64,000 nt of DNA from GCA-2746605 sp963710615. Lineage in GTDB: Bacteria > Bacteroidota > Ignavibacteria > Ignavibacteriales > Melioribacteraceae. Shown here piece by piece: positions 19,341-27,767 of the stretch; position 1 is the first letter of the stretch; each line of letters opens with the position of its first letter. Where the stretch lies: NCBI GenBank assembly GCA_963710615.1, contig CAVQBF010000001.1:372001-436000 (forward strand), written 5' to 3'. Made by a program: the position numbers and the translations under genes. The notes beneath the pieces are model-generated. The model was not told the DNA's origin. It was given only the letters and a program-made list of their open reading frames with translations, and ran no database searches.

Positions 19341-19467
19341 TTTGTTTCCGATTAATTGTTATTTTTTATTAAAGGAATTTAATAAAGTTAGTAGAAATAT
19401 ATATATGATATAATAATCTAACTGAAATTAATGTTTATTATATTGAAAAATTATTCTGAAGGATAAA

Positions 19468-20643
19468 ATGATCCATTCAATCTTGGACAACGATTTGTAT
19501 AAATTTACAATGCAGAATGCTGTGATGAAATTATATCCACATTCAAAAGTTAAATATCAATTTATTAATCGTAATACAGATAACTTTCCAAAAGGGTTTG
19601 GGAAAGCATTAAAAAAAGAAATCACTGATTTTACTTTGCTTCAATTAACTACTGAAGAGGAAAAATTTCTCCGAGAAAAATGTTACTTTTTTGATCCCGT
19701 ATATATTGATTTTTTAAAAGGATTTAGATTTGATTCTAATGAAGTAACTATAAGGCAAAAGGGAAATAAGTTAATTGTTAATATTGAAGGATACTGGTAC
19801 CGTACTATTTTATGGGAAGTACCAATTCTTTCGCTTATTTCCGAACTTTATTTTGAGCTTACTAATACAAAAATCAGCAGTCCAGTTTCGATTGAAAAAA
19901 TAAATATTAGTAAGGCGAAAAAATTTGAGAAACTTGGAGCAAAGTTTGCAGATTTTGGAACTAGGCGGAGATATTCATATCAAAATCATTTAAGTGTGGT
20001 AACAACATTCAAGCACTTTGCCCCAAAATCATTTATTGGGACCAGCAATGTACATCTTGCACATAAATTGAAATTAACTCCTATTGGAACGCAAGCCCAT
20101 GAATGGTTTATGTTTCATGCAGCAAAGTATGGCTTTACTATGGCTAACTCAATTGCTCTTGGTCGCTGGGTAGATATTTATCATGGTAATTTAGGGATTG
20201 CTCTTTCGGATACGTTTACAAGCGAAACATTTTTCGACGCTTTTGATACAATGTATGCAAAATTATTTGATGGGGTAAGGCAAGATTCCGGCGATCCGGT
20301 TGAGTTTGCTAAAGACTTGGTAATGCATTATAAAAATTTGCGGATAGATCCTAAATTAAAAACTATTGTTTTTTCTGACGGATTAAATTTTGAAAAAGTA
20401 AAGAGTATTGAAGGTAAAGTTAAAAAAATGATAAATACATCTTATGGTATTGGCACTAATTTATCTAATGATATTCCTGGTGTAAAACCTCTGAACATTG
20501 TAATAAAAATGACTTCAGCTGCTCCTTATGGTCATGACTGGACTTCGACAATTAAACTATCAGATGTCACCGGAAAACATACAGGGAATGAGAAGGTTAT
20601 AAATCTTGCAAAACAAGTCTTGGGGATTGATAAAATTAGGTAA
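19468..20643 (+). CDS. pncB: nicotinate phosphoribosyltransferase
   Basis: PncB converts nicotinate and PRPP to nicotinate mononucleotide in NAD salvage. The 391 aa protein starts ILDNDLYKFTMQNAVMKLYP, typical of the family, and has KFADFGTRRRYSY, GTSNVHLAHK with GTQAHEWFM, and FDGVRQDSGDP around the phosphate site. AAGGA lies before the ATG. The nicotinamidase gene follows after nine bases, so the two form a two-step salvage operon from nicotinamide. Confidence 0.95.
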   Translation: MIHSILDNDLYKFTMQNAVMKLYPHSKVKYQFINRNTDNFPKGFGKALKKEITDFTLLQLTTEEEKFLREKCYFFDPVYIDFLKGFRFDSNEVTIRQKGNKLIVNIEGYWYRTILWEVPILSLISELYFELTNTKISSPVSIEKINISKAKKFEKLGAKFADFGTRRRYSYQNHLSVVTTFKHFAPKSFIGTSNVHLAHKLKLTPIGTQAHEWFMFHAAKYGFTMANSIALGRWVDIYHGNLGIALSDTFTSETFFDAFDTMYAKLFDGVRQDSGDPVEFAKDLVMHYKNLRIDPKLKTIVFSDGLNFEKVKSIEGKVKKMINTSYGIGTNLSNDIPGVKPLNIVIKMTSAAPYGHDWTSTIKLSDVTGKHTGNEKVINLAKQVLGIDKIR

Positions 20644-20652
20644 AAGGAATTC

Positions 20653-21306
20653 ATGAAATCAGCATTAATTATTGTAGATGTACAAAATGATTTTTGTAAA
20701 GGCGGTGCACTAGAAGTTAAAAATGGTAATGAAGTAATTCCGGTAATTAATAAATTGGTAATATCTGATAAATTTGATTTTATTATCGCTACTCAGGATT
20801 GGCATCCAAAGAATCATAAAAGTTTTGCTTCAAACCACAAGAATAAAAAAGTTTATGATGTAATTAAGTTAAATGGGATTACTCAAGTTTTATGGCCGGA
20901 TCATTGTGTGCAAAGAAGAAAAGGTTCTCGTTTTCATGATGACTTAAATTTGGGCAAAAAGTTTAAAGTATTTAAAAAAGGCACAAATCCAGAAATTGAC
21001 AGCTATAGCGGATTTTATGATAATGATCATAAGTCATCCACCGGGCTTGGCGAATACTTAAAAAAGAAAAATATAAAAAAAGTATATGTTACTGGTTTAG
21101 CAACGGACTACTGTGTAAAGTTTACTGCTCTTGATTCAGTAATTGAAGGCTTTACTACTTTTGTAATTAAAGATGCTGTTCGCGGCGTTAATATTGATAA
21201 GAATGATTCTAAAAAGGCATTTAAAGAAATGAAGGAGAAAAGAGTTAAGATTATAACTAGTTGGAATTTACTTTTAAAAAAAAGCCATCCTTTTGAGATG
21301 GCTTAG
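20653..21306 (+). CDS. pncA: nicotinamidase
   Basis: PncA deamidates nicotinamide to nicotinate, the substrate of the PncB made from the gene just upstream. The isochorismatase-fold core is visible: Asp in IIVDVQNDFCKGG, the metal site DWHPKNHKSF, Lys in KGTNP and the nucleophile Cys in GLATDYCVKFTALD. At 217 aa it is full length. Its last codons form the stem of the terminator for the convergent cold-shock gene. Confidence 0.94.
   Translation: MKSALIIVDVQNDFCKGGALEVKNGNEVIPVINKLVISDKFDFIIATQDWHPKNHKSFASNHKNKKVYDVIKLNGITQVLWPDHCVQRRKGSRFHDDLNLGKKFKVFKKGTNPEIDSYSGFYDNDHKSSTGLGEYLKKKNIKKVYVTGLATDYCVKFTALDSVIEGFTTFVIKDAVRGVNIDKNDSKKAFKEMKEKRVKIITSWNLLLKKSHPFEMA
21276..21303 (-). terminator. terminator of cold-shock gene 1, inside the pncA 3' end
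   Basis: On the minus strand AGCCATC and GATGGCT form a seven-pair stem with a seven-base loop, followed by about eight T residues. The same bases encode the last residues of PncA on the plus strand, so the cold-shock transcript ends within the pncA coding sequence. Confidence 0.75.
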
Positions 21307-21327
21307 TAAATAAAAAATTGTAAAATT

Positions 21328-21540
21328 TTATTTTATGACTTCTACCTCTGCAGCTTGAGGACCTTTTTCGCCATCAGTAACTACAAATTCAACTTTATCA
21401 TTTTCGTTTAAGGTTTTGTATCCGTCACCAATAATTGACTTATAATGTACAAATACATCTTCGCCATTTTCTTGTGAAATAAAACCATAACCTTTTGAAC
21501 TGTTGAACCATTTTACGGTTCCTTGAATTCGCTCTGCCAT
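21328..21540 (-). CDS. cold-shock protein (CspA family), copy 1
   Basis: A 70 aa single-domain cold-shock protein that binds single-stranded RNA or DNA and acts as an RNA chaperone. RNP1 (KGYGFISQ) and RNP2 (DVFVHYKSI) are intact. It is nearly identical to the copy at 21832-22044, differing mainly in DVFVHYKSIIGD versus DVFVHFQSIISD and at the C terminus. AAGGAG lies about nine bases before the ATG. The 5' leader is conserved between the copies, pointing to post-transcriptional control. Confidence 0.95.
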   Translation of the reverse strand: MAERIQGTVKWFNSSKGYGFISQENGEDVFVHYKSIIGDGYKTLNENDKVEFVVTDGEKGPQAAEVEVIK

Positions 21541-21655
21541 ATTACAGATGCTCCTTAGATTGTTAAAAAAAATTTGACAGAGCTTTGAAAATGCTTGGAA
21601 GGATAAATAAAATTTAAATCAACTTCTAAAACTAATTTTAAAGATACTGTCATGC
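21541..21655 (-). promoter_or_regulatory. conserved 5' leader of cold-shock gene 1
   Basis: About 115 bases upstream of the ATG share long blocks with the leader of the second copy: GACAGTATCTTTA, ATCCTTCC, TTTTCAAAGCTCTGTCAA, a T-run and AAGGAGCATCTGT. UCCUU (template 21599-21603) can pair with the AAGGA of the Shine-Dalgarno (21552-21556), and GACAG can pair with CUGUC. This suggests a structured cold-shock leader. Confidence 0.5.
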
Positions 21656-21772
21656 CTTACAAAATTATTGAATCTAAAAAGCATAGTCAAATATTTTAGT
21701 TAGTTTGGAAATAAAAAGTTATGTTCATAATAATGCCCAAATTAGTTAAATACAAATCTTAGCCAATGATTA

Positions 21773-21802
21773 TAAATAAAAAAGCCCCTAAATATAGGGG
21801 CT
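21773..21802 (-). terminator. terminator of cold-shock gene 2
   Basis: On the minus strand AGCCCCTA and TAGGGGCT form a perfect eight-pair stem with a four-base loop, followed by TTTTTTATTT. It stands 29 bases past the stop of the second cold-shock gene. Confidence 0.85.
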
Positions 21803-21831
21803 TTGCCTAGCTAAAAAGTTTAACTAAATAT

Positions 21832-22044
21832 TTAGCCAATAACTTTAACTTCACTTGCCTGAGGACCTTTTTGTCCTTCAGAAACTACAAATTCAACTTT
21901 GTCGTTATCATTTAAAGTTTTATAACCATCAGAGATAATTGACTGAAAATGTACAAATACATCATCACCATTTTCTTGTGAAATAAAACCATAACCTTTT
22001 GAACTGTTGAACCATTTTACGGTTCCTTGAATTCGCTCTGCCAT
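21832..22044 (-). CDS. cold-shock protein (CspA family), copy 2
   Basis: A 70 aa cold-shock domain protein with intact RNP1 and RNP2 motifs, starting MAERIQGTVKWFNSSKG like copy 1. The coding region and about 115 bases of leader are conserved between the two copies, so the duplication included regulatory DNA. It has its own terminator, so each copy is a separate transcript. Similar proteins bind RNA and melt structure during cold adaptation; some Csp copies are housekeeping, and the sequence does not tell which this is. Confidence 0.95.
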   Translation of the reverse strand: MAERIQGTVKWFNSSKGYGFISQENGDDVFVHFQSIISDGYKTLNDNDKVEFVVSEGQKGPQASEVKVIG

Positions 22045-22160
22045 AACAGATGCTCCTTTGATAAATATTAAAAAAAATTGACAGAGCTTTGAAAATATGG
22101 GGAAGGATTGAATTTAAACTTAATCTACTTCTACAACTACTTCTAAAGATACTGTCTTAC
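22045..22160 (-). promoter_or_regulatory. conserved 5' leader of cold-shock gene 2
   Basis: Shares its block order with the leader of copy 1. UCCUU (template 22103-22107) is complementary to AAGGA at the Shine-Dalgarno (template 22054-22058), and the outer GACAG/CUGUC pair is kept, while the sequence between the blocks has drifted. This is the pattern expected for selected RNA structure. No enzyme or ligand site is recognised. Confidence 0.5.
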
Positions 22161-22283
22161 TGATCCAAAAATATGGAAAGAAATCTCTATTACCAAATTA
22201 ATTCGATTGATTATTATGTATCTCTATAATGATTTTTTTAATGGTAATGAGAACATTTTTCAACCTAAGAAAAATAGAATTAA

Positions 22284-23621
22284 CTAAATATTCATTAACT
22301 TTTTATTTGTTGAAGAGTCATTAATTATTGATGAAAAACTTTTTAGAGATTCCTTTATTACCGTTAATTCTTCAGTGTTATTGATGGGTATATCATTAGA
22401 TCCTCTTCCGTCCAAAGTTTCAAGAACATATTGTATTGTAAATAAGTCTATGTCTTTAGCTGGTTGATAGGCGTAGATCTCTTCATTTTCTGATGCAACT
22501 CTAATAAATAATTTTGTTTCAATAAATTCTGAAATTATTGTCTTAGTTAATAAGATCGGAATTCCCAATTCAAAGGCTATTTCTTCTTCAGTTAAAGCGG
22601 TTTCTCCCTCTTTAAAGTTTCTTATCACTAGATGAGCAATAGCTAAGGAGATAATATTCTTTTGTTTTATGCTGATATTCTTTGAATCCGCTTCAAATTC
22701 ATAATGACTAATATTTTGTAAAGCAAAAGAAATTTCGGCACCAAAAAGAAATATTATCCAACTAATCTGTATCCAAAAAAGAAATAATGGAAGGACAGCA
22801 AAACTGCCGTAAATAGCGTTATAACTAGCAACTCCAACTTGGAATGTTACAAATAAGTATTGAGTAACTTGATAAATGCTTCCTGCAATTACTGCAGCAT
22901 AAAACGCAGTTTTAAATTTAACTTTTACATTTGGCATAATTATATACATCAATAAAAAAAGTGACCAGCTCACTACATAAGGAAGAAATTGCAGTATAAT
23001 CGAGATAATTGCTGCAAGAATTCCCAATATTTGAAATTTCTCTGAGAGTGTTTCCAATTGAAGTTTTACAAAAAGGGTTGCTCCACTAGAAACTATTAAT
23101 GCCAAAGGGGCTAAAAAAAGTATTGATAAATAGTTACTGAATTTTCTTATGAAAGATCTTGGATACAAGATTTTCCAAATATCATTCAATGTGTCTTCCA
23201 CACTATTTAACAACTTAACTACAGACCATAAAAGTAAAACCAAACCAATTCCAGCAATTATACCACCCTGTGTATTGGCAAGAAGTTTATTTGAGTAATC
23301 AATAACTTGAGCCATTACCGCTTGATGTTCTTGAAAATTCTCTATAATTATTTTTTCCAGTTGCTGTTGAAGTCCAAACCCTTTAAATAAGCCAAATAGA
23401 ATAGCCACAATCGGGACAAAAGAGAGTAATGTATAGAAAGTTAGCGCAGAAGCCCTCAATCCACAATTATCATTTTTGAAATTTCGTATAGTTAAAATGA
23501 CAATTCTTTGCAATTTTATAACGAATGCTTTTTTACTTGGTAAATCGGTTAGTCTAATCTTCCAAATATCGGTAGTTAAAAATTTTATAATATTTCTAAT
23601 CTTTATATAGAGTTTCTGCAT
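22284..23621 (-). CDS. YihY/BrkB-family inner-membrane protein
   Basis: A 445 aa integral membrane protein of the YihY/virulence factor BrkB (formerly called RNase BN) family. About six hydrophobic spans lie between residues 40 and 310, with the family's GLRASALTFYTLLSFVPI at the first span and a later PLFLFWIQISWIIFLFGAEI. The C-terminal 130 residues are soluble and include a winged-helix-like stretch. The molecular role is not established; transport has been proposed. It stands alone between the cold-shock genes and crtU. Confidence 0.88.
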   Translation of the reverse strand: MQKLYIKIRNIIKFLTTDIWKIRLTDLPSKKAFVIKLQRIVILTIRNFKNDNCGLRASALTFYTLLSFVPIVAILFGLFKGFGLQQQLEKIIIENFQEHQAVMAQVIDYSNKLLANTQGGIIAGIGLVLLLWSVVKLLNSVEDTLNDIWKILYPRSFIRKFSNYLSILFLAPLALIVSSGATLFVKLQLETLSEKFQILGILAAIISIILQFLPYVVSWSLFLLMYIIMPNVKVKFKTAFYAAVIAGSIYQVTQYLFVTFQVGVASYNAIYGSFAVLPLFLFWIQISWIIFLFGAEISFALQNISHYEFEADSKNISIKQKNIISLAIAHLVIRNFKEGETALTEEEIAFELGIPILLTKTIISEFIETKLFIRVASENEEIYAYQPAKDIDLFTIQYVLETLDGRGSNDIPINNTEELTVIKESLKSFSSIINDSSTNKKLMNI

Positions 23622-23766
23622 TTTGATCTGACAAATAATTACTAAGTAAATGTAAAAAGAATTGAAATAATAAATAGGGGATTTATTAGGCCAAAATTAG
23701 ATCTCATTTAATTTGATCTATTAATTGACAATAAAAACAGCATAAAATTGTAAAATTCTACTGTAA

Positions 23767-25284
23767 CTAGGCAAATATTCCTTTTAGCGGAACAGATAAA
23801 ATTGGTTCAGTCTGTAATTTCTCCTTTTCAAAAATATCATTAACAGCATATATAGCCGAGCTTGCAGATGCTTCCATTAGCATTGCAGGAATTGGTAGTT
23901 TTATCCAGTCGCCGGTCAAGTATAGGTTTTTTATCTTTGTTATTGGTTCCATTCTATTTTTATGAAGTCCAGTATGAAATGCCGTAAAATCCTTTTTAAT
24001 TTGAATATATTCATTCAAGATTTTAGCTGATTTCAATTCCGGCCAATAGGCAAATAGTTCCTCTAAAAATTGGTCTCTAACTTTAGCCTCATCAAAATCA
24101 TCAGGCAAAGCGTATGAGTGTAATTCGTAAATTCCGCCATTATTTTTACTAGCCCATTCAGCACTCTCTTTTTCCATATTATGATAGAAAGTAACTGAAT
24201 CTAAAATTTTAAGTGCGTCAGTAAAAACAAAAAATGGAAGATCATCGCCAATCCGTTTGTCCATCCATAATCTTAGAACAGCATAACGCTGAGACTTTTT
24301 CTGGTTCATAATTTGATTATAAAAATCAGTCTCAGAATATTTTATAAAATCAGTATTTGCAAAAATCTTTTTAGTCCCGTGGATATCTGTTCCCATTACT
24401 AAGTAATCAAAGCTTTCATTATTGAGCACAAATTTATTTTCAAACCTCTGGATTGAATAAATACCGGTATTTTTATGTACTTCTCCGCCATTCTTTTTGA
24501 TAAAATCAAATGCTGGATTAAGTAATGTTTTCTCAAAATCGTCATCAAGAACATCATAAATTAAACCATGATCATTACTTAAAAAGTAGAAGTGAAAACT
24601 CTTAATAAGTTCAGCCATTGAAATGAATTGAGGTTCTGCAAAGAAAGCACGAGAGAAAGTAGTAAACATTAATCTCATTTCTGGAGGGAGCCCTATATGA
24701 TCTGCAAATTCTTGGAATGTAGTGTTGTCATATTTTTCAAATGTCTTTTCTTTGTCATACTTTAAAAGAGCAAGCATATTTGAAAATTTGTGATTGCTCA
24801 TTGCATCTTTAAGTGAGTAAATGCCAGATTTTCTCATTGAAAGAATGTTCATTACTGGTGTCTTGCTTATATCCTTAAAACTAAATTCGCCATATTTTTT
24901 TGTTTTTATAAGATAATCATCAATGGGAATAAGATATTTGAAGGCATCAATCTTTTTTAACACTTCGCGCAAATTGTAATACTGTCTAAAAAATGCATGG
25001 AAACCGTGTTCAACATTGGTTGTAAACCCATTATCAAAATTTACTTTCCAGCTACCTACTTTACCGCCAATAAAATTATCTTTTTCAAAAAGTTTTACTT
25101 TAAAACCTTTTTCTGAAAGTAAAATTGCGGCTGTCAATCCAGCAATACCAGCACCAACAACTGCAACACTTTTATCCTCACTGATTTTTTTTGGCAAGCT
25201 CTGATTAACAGTATTAACTTGAATTTTGTAGTTGCTCAACCTTTTTTTTATGATATTATCGACTATTCCCATTTTCTCAATCAC
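23767..25284 (-). CDS. crtU: CrtU-like carotenoid aromatic-ring desaturase/methyltransferase
   Basis: A 505 aa FAD protein of the phytoene-desaturase superfamily. After the dinucleotide-binding VVGAGIAGLTAAILL (about residues 41-55) it has HGFHAFFRQYYNLR, which I recognise as characteristic of CrtU/isorenieratene-synthase proteins, and near the C terminus YLTGDWIKLPIPAMLMEASASS. CrtU turns beta-ionone rings into aromatic phi rings by desaturation and methyl shift. Context supports this: the crt operon encodes a lycopene cyclase, and a methyltransferase ends four bases inside its start, as crtT lies beside crtU in actinobacteria. It is the last gene of the operon. A generic carotene desaturase is the alternative. 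Confidence 0.78.
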   Translation of the reverse strand: MIEKMGIVDNIIKKRLSNYKIQVNTVNQSLPKKISEDKSVAVVGAGIAGLTAAILLSEKGFKVKLFEKDNFIGGKVGSWKVNFDNGFTTNVEHGFHAFFRQYYNLREVLKKIDAFKYLIPIDDYLIKTKKYGEFSFKDISKTPVMNILSMRKSGIYSLKDAMSNHKFSNMLALLKYDKEKTFEKYDNTTFQEFADHIGLPPEMRLMFTTFSRAFFAEPQFISMAELIKSFHFYFLSNDHGLIYDVLDDDFEKTLLNPAFDFIKKNGGEVHKNTGIYSIQRFENKFVLNNESFDYLVMGTDIHGTKKIFANTDFIKYSETDFYNQIMNQKKSQRYAVLRLWMDKRIGDDLPFFVFTDALKILDSVTFYHNMEKESAEWASKNNGGIYELHSYALPDDFDEAKVRDQFLEELFAYWPELKSAKILNEYIQIKKDFTAFHTGLHKNRMEPITKIKNLYLTGDWIKLPIPAMLMEASASSAIYAVNDIFEKEKLQTEPILSVPLKGIFA

Positions 25285-25988
25285 TTTTTATATGCTAAAA
25301 ATGTATGTAAAATTGGTTTGCGCCAACTAGGCATTGGCAATCTTTTAACTTTTGTAAATCCATTCTTGTTTAATATCTCAACAAACCTTTTAGGAGAAGG
25401 AAATGTAATTACACTTTTTACAAGATATTTATAAATTTTGGATGATCCGCTTAATAATGTAGAAATCGGGATAATAACCGAGTAACCTAAAAATTTCCAG
25501 TAAAACTTTGAGAAAAAATTATCATTTAGTGAATATTCATGAAAAGAAATTACCCCGCCAGGCTTTAACATTCTTTTAAGGTTTATTAAACATTTATCAA
25601 TATCCGGCATATTTCTAATACCGTAAGCCATGAAAATAGCATCAAAAGAATTATCCTCGTATTTCAGCTCCATTACATCTTCAAGCGAGAAAGTTACATT
25701 CTTTTGTTCAAGTTTTGATTTAGCAACTTCAAGCATTTCTTGCGAATTATCGATGGCAAGAATCGTCCCATTTGGAAGGAAATTTATACAAGCCAAAGTA
25801 GATTTTCCAGTTCCACAGCAAAGATCAGCAAGGTATTCATTACCCTTTAACTTCATCCTTTCAACACTTAAGAATAAATCTTTTTGGTAACCTTGACTTA
25901 AAAATGTAGCAAGATCATAATTCTTAGCCACATTATTAAATTCGTAAGGAACTGATTTTTTATTTTCTAAAAGATTAATATTGTCCAA
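25281..25988 (-). CDS. UbiE/CrtT-like SAM-dependent methyltransferase
   Basis: A class I methyltransferase of about 235 aa with SAM motif I LADLCCGTGKSTL, post-I NSQEMLEVAK and motif DAIFMAYGIRNM, resembling UbiE/MenG enzymes. The start I prefer is TTG 25988, which has AGAGGA nine bases before it; the frame is open to a TTG at 26024, but that would overlap the Rieske gene by 31 bases. Its stop overlaps the crtU start. The place in the carotenoid operon suggests a carotenoid (CrtT-like) or quinone substrate; sequence alone cannot decide. Confidence 0.8.
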   Translation of the reverse strand: MDNINLLENKKSVPYEFNNVAKNYDLATFLSQGYQKDLFLSVERMKLKGNEYLADLCCGTGKSTLACINFLPNGTILAIDNSQEMLEVAKSKLEQKNVTFSLEDVMELKYEDNSFDAIFMAYGIRNMPDIDKCLINLKRMLKPGGVISFHEYSLNDNFFSKFYWKFLGYSVIIPISTLLSGSSKIYKYLVKSVITFPSPKRFVEILNKNGFTKVKRLPMPSWRKPILHTFLAYKK

Positions 25989-25993
25989 ATTGT

Positions 25994-26980
25994 TTATTCC
26001 TCTTCCTTTAATCTTCTTCGCCAATATTTTCTGAATGATAGAGAAATTTCGTCACCTTTAACACTTACTTCGTGAAGGTTATCTTTAGTTCTATCAAGAA
26101 TTCCTTTTTGTGATCTCAAAAGAGCAATATCTTCATTTACAATTTTATCCGACTTCTTTGCCATAAACCATCTGCCAAAAGGAGGGAAGAATCCGAAAAT
26201 ATTCTTCCATAAAGTTATCTGCATCATGCTAATATTTTTATCATCGACTTGCATAAAATGTTCGAGTATTAATAGAGTTCTATCCTTAAATCTTGCTTCT
26301 AGTCGTGATATATTTGGGTAATAAAATCTATAGTAAACTTCTAATTCAGGTTTTGTCCCAAAATACATTTTCTCAGAAACGTTAGCTGTGTTTGCTCGAT
26401 AATATTTTCCTTCAATTCCATCATCTCGCATATCAATTCTAAAATCTGCAGGGAACTCTTCAATTTGTCCAAGTAGCTGTTTGATAGAATCTTTATGAGT
26501 ATAACGAATATGATAAGGATCAATTAAACTTTCTGCTGCTGCTTCAAGGTCAGCTTCAAAAACATGAGCCTTGTAAGTGTAATCCCATTCGTTCATTTCA
26601 GGAATGTCCGGCGGATTGATTGATTTGGCTTTTTCTTCATCACCTATAAAGACCCAAATCCATTTGTTGAATTCTTTTATTGGATATTTCTTAATGACAG
26701 CTTTTGGTGGAATTTTGGTGTCGGGTAATTGAGACGGAATTAATACACAAGAACCGTTACCGTTAAATTCCCAGCCGTGGTATCCGCAAACAACATTGTT
26801 GCCATCTAGATAACCAAGTGATAACTTTACATTTCTATGACAGCAGCGATCTTCTAAAGCGATTGCTTCCCCTTCCTTCGAACGGAAAAGTATAATATCT
26901 TCCCCAAGAATTTTTTGGGTCATTATCTCATTTTTTAGATCTTTTGAGGGGCAAATTAAATACCATTTGTTTCTAAGCAT
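25994..26980 (-). CDS. Rieske non-heme iron oxygenase in carotenoid operon
   Basis: A 328 aa oxygenase alpha subunit. The Rieske [2Fe-2S] ligands are in RCCHRN and VCGYHGWEF (about residues 46-70). The mononuclear iron facial triad is in ESLIDPYHIRYTH (about 150-163). The architecture is close to pheophorbide a oxygenase/VanA-type enzymes, not to CrtR hydroxylases. With CrtU next door, it may oxidise a ring methyl or carbon of an aromatic carotenoid, as in cyanobacterial aromatic carotenoid acids; that is inference. The electron donor is not encoded nearby. Confidence 0.85.
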   Translation of the reverse strand: MLRNKWYLICPSKDLKNEIMTQKILGEDIILFRSKEGEAIALEDRCCHRNVKLSLGYLDGNNVVCGYHGWEFNGNGSCVLIPSQLPDTKIPPKAVIKKYPIKEFNKWIWVFIGDEEKAKSINPPDIPEMNEWDYTYKAHVFEADLEAAAESLIDPYHIRYTHKDSIKQLLGQIEEFPADFRIDMRDDGIEGKYYRANTANVSEKMYFGTKPELEVYYRFYYPNISRLEARFKDRTLLILEHFMQVDDKNISMMQITLWKNIFGFFPPFGRWFMAKKSDKIVNEDIALLRSQKGILDRTKDNLHEVSVKGDEISLSFRKYWRRRLKEEE

Positions 26981-27002
26981 ATAAAACTCTTTAATTTTTT
27001 AT

Positions 27003-27070
27003 TGTCATCACGAGTGAAACGAAGTGATCTTAAAAAATGCAAGATTGCTTCGTCGATAAAGTCTCGCAAT
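27003..27070. repeat. degenerate dispersed repeat inside the crt operon
   Basis: Begins TGTCATCACGAGTGAAACG and ends with ATTGCTTCGTCG ... CTCGCAAT. It resembles a worn copy of the widespread TGTCATTGCGAG...AATCTC type of small intergenic repeat. It fills the 94-base gap between the cyclase and Rieske genes. Confidence 0.45.
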
Positions 27071-27074
27071 TACT

Positions 27075-27761
27075 TTATTTAGTAATATTGATCATCTTCT
27101 CAAACAGAGAAGTTGCAATTATTAGTAAGGCATAACCAAAGAAAAAATCTTCTATTGGAATTGTGAAAATCCTAAATCCTAATTGATAAATTTCATCATA
27201 AGTTACAATCGGTCGCCATGTCAAATAGCCATTGAATATAAGAGTAAAGAACGATACAAGTATAAAGAAAAACAAGAACTTTTTATTGGTTAAAATTGAA
27301 GCTCCCCAAATTCTATCAATTAAAACGGAAGCGACAAAAAACAATCCGGCAAGTGTAGTATATTCCTTGCCGTAAAAATATGTGACTATAGAAAAAACAA
27401 AAAGGAATGCAGAAAAAATATTTATTAGCTTTTTACTAATTGAAATTTCAATTCCTTTGAAAGGTATAGGGTGTTTTTTAACCATTTCCCAAGTGAATAA
27501 GCACGCAAATGGCACTGTGAAGAAAAACATGATTTCTTCAATCGGTAGATGAAAAATTCGAAAACCAAGTGTGTATTCATCAGCAAAAAACCAATGTCGA
27601 TTAGTAACAGCAACATCCCAAATAATAAATGGGATTGCAGCTATTATAATTGAAGGTACAGCTTTAGGGATATGATTAAGAAAATAAAACCTTTTTAGGG
27701 AGCCAAAGAATAATGGTCCAGATATTACTATAATATTGAAGATTAAGTATTCGTATTTCAC
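27075..27761 (-). CDS. lycopene cyclase, CrtYcd (heterodimer-type fusion)
   Basis: A 228 aa protein with about seven membrane spans. It consists of two homologous halves, each with the PxE(E/D)xxFF motif: LPIEEIMFFFTVP near residue 72 and IPIEDFFFGYALL near 203. This is the fused CrtYc-CrtYd lycopene beta-cyclase type found in actinobacteria, archaea and Bacteroidota. It cyclises lycopene ends to beta-ionone rings, giving the substrate CrtU needs. It lies six bases after crtB; the gene order crtI-crtB-cyclase is continuous. Confidence 0.88.
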   Translation of the reverse strand: MKYEYLIFNIIVISGPLFFGSLKRFYFLNHIPKAVPSIIIAAIPFIIWDVAVTNRHWFFADEYTLGFRIFHLPIEEIMFFFTVPFACLFTWEMVKKHPIPFKGIEISISKKLINIFSAFLFVFSIVTYFYGKEYTTLAGLFFVASVLIDRIWGASILTNKKFLFFFILVSFFTLIFNGYLTWRPIVTYDEIYQLGFRIFTIPIEDFFFGYALLIIATSLFEKMINITK

Positions 27762-27767
27762 TTTATT

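Noticed and set aside
23698..23720. Possible terminator TAGATC ... GATCTA after crtU
   Set aside because: Only a six-pair stem with a long loop and a weak T tract on the minus strand; too poor to call.
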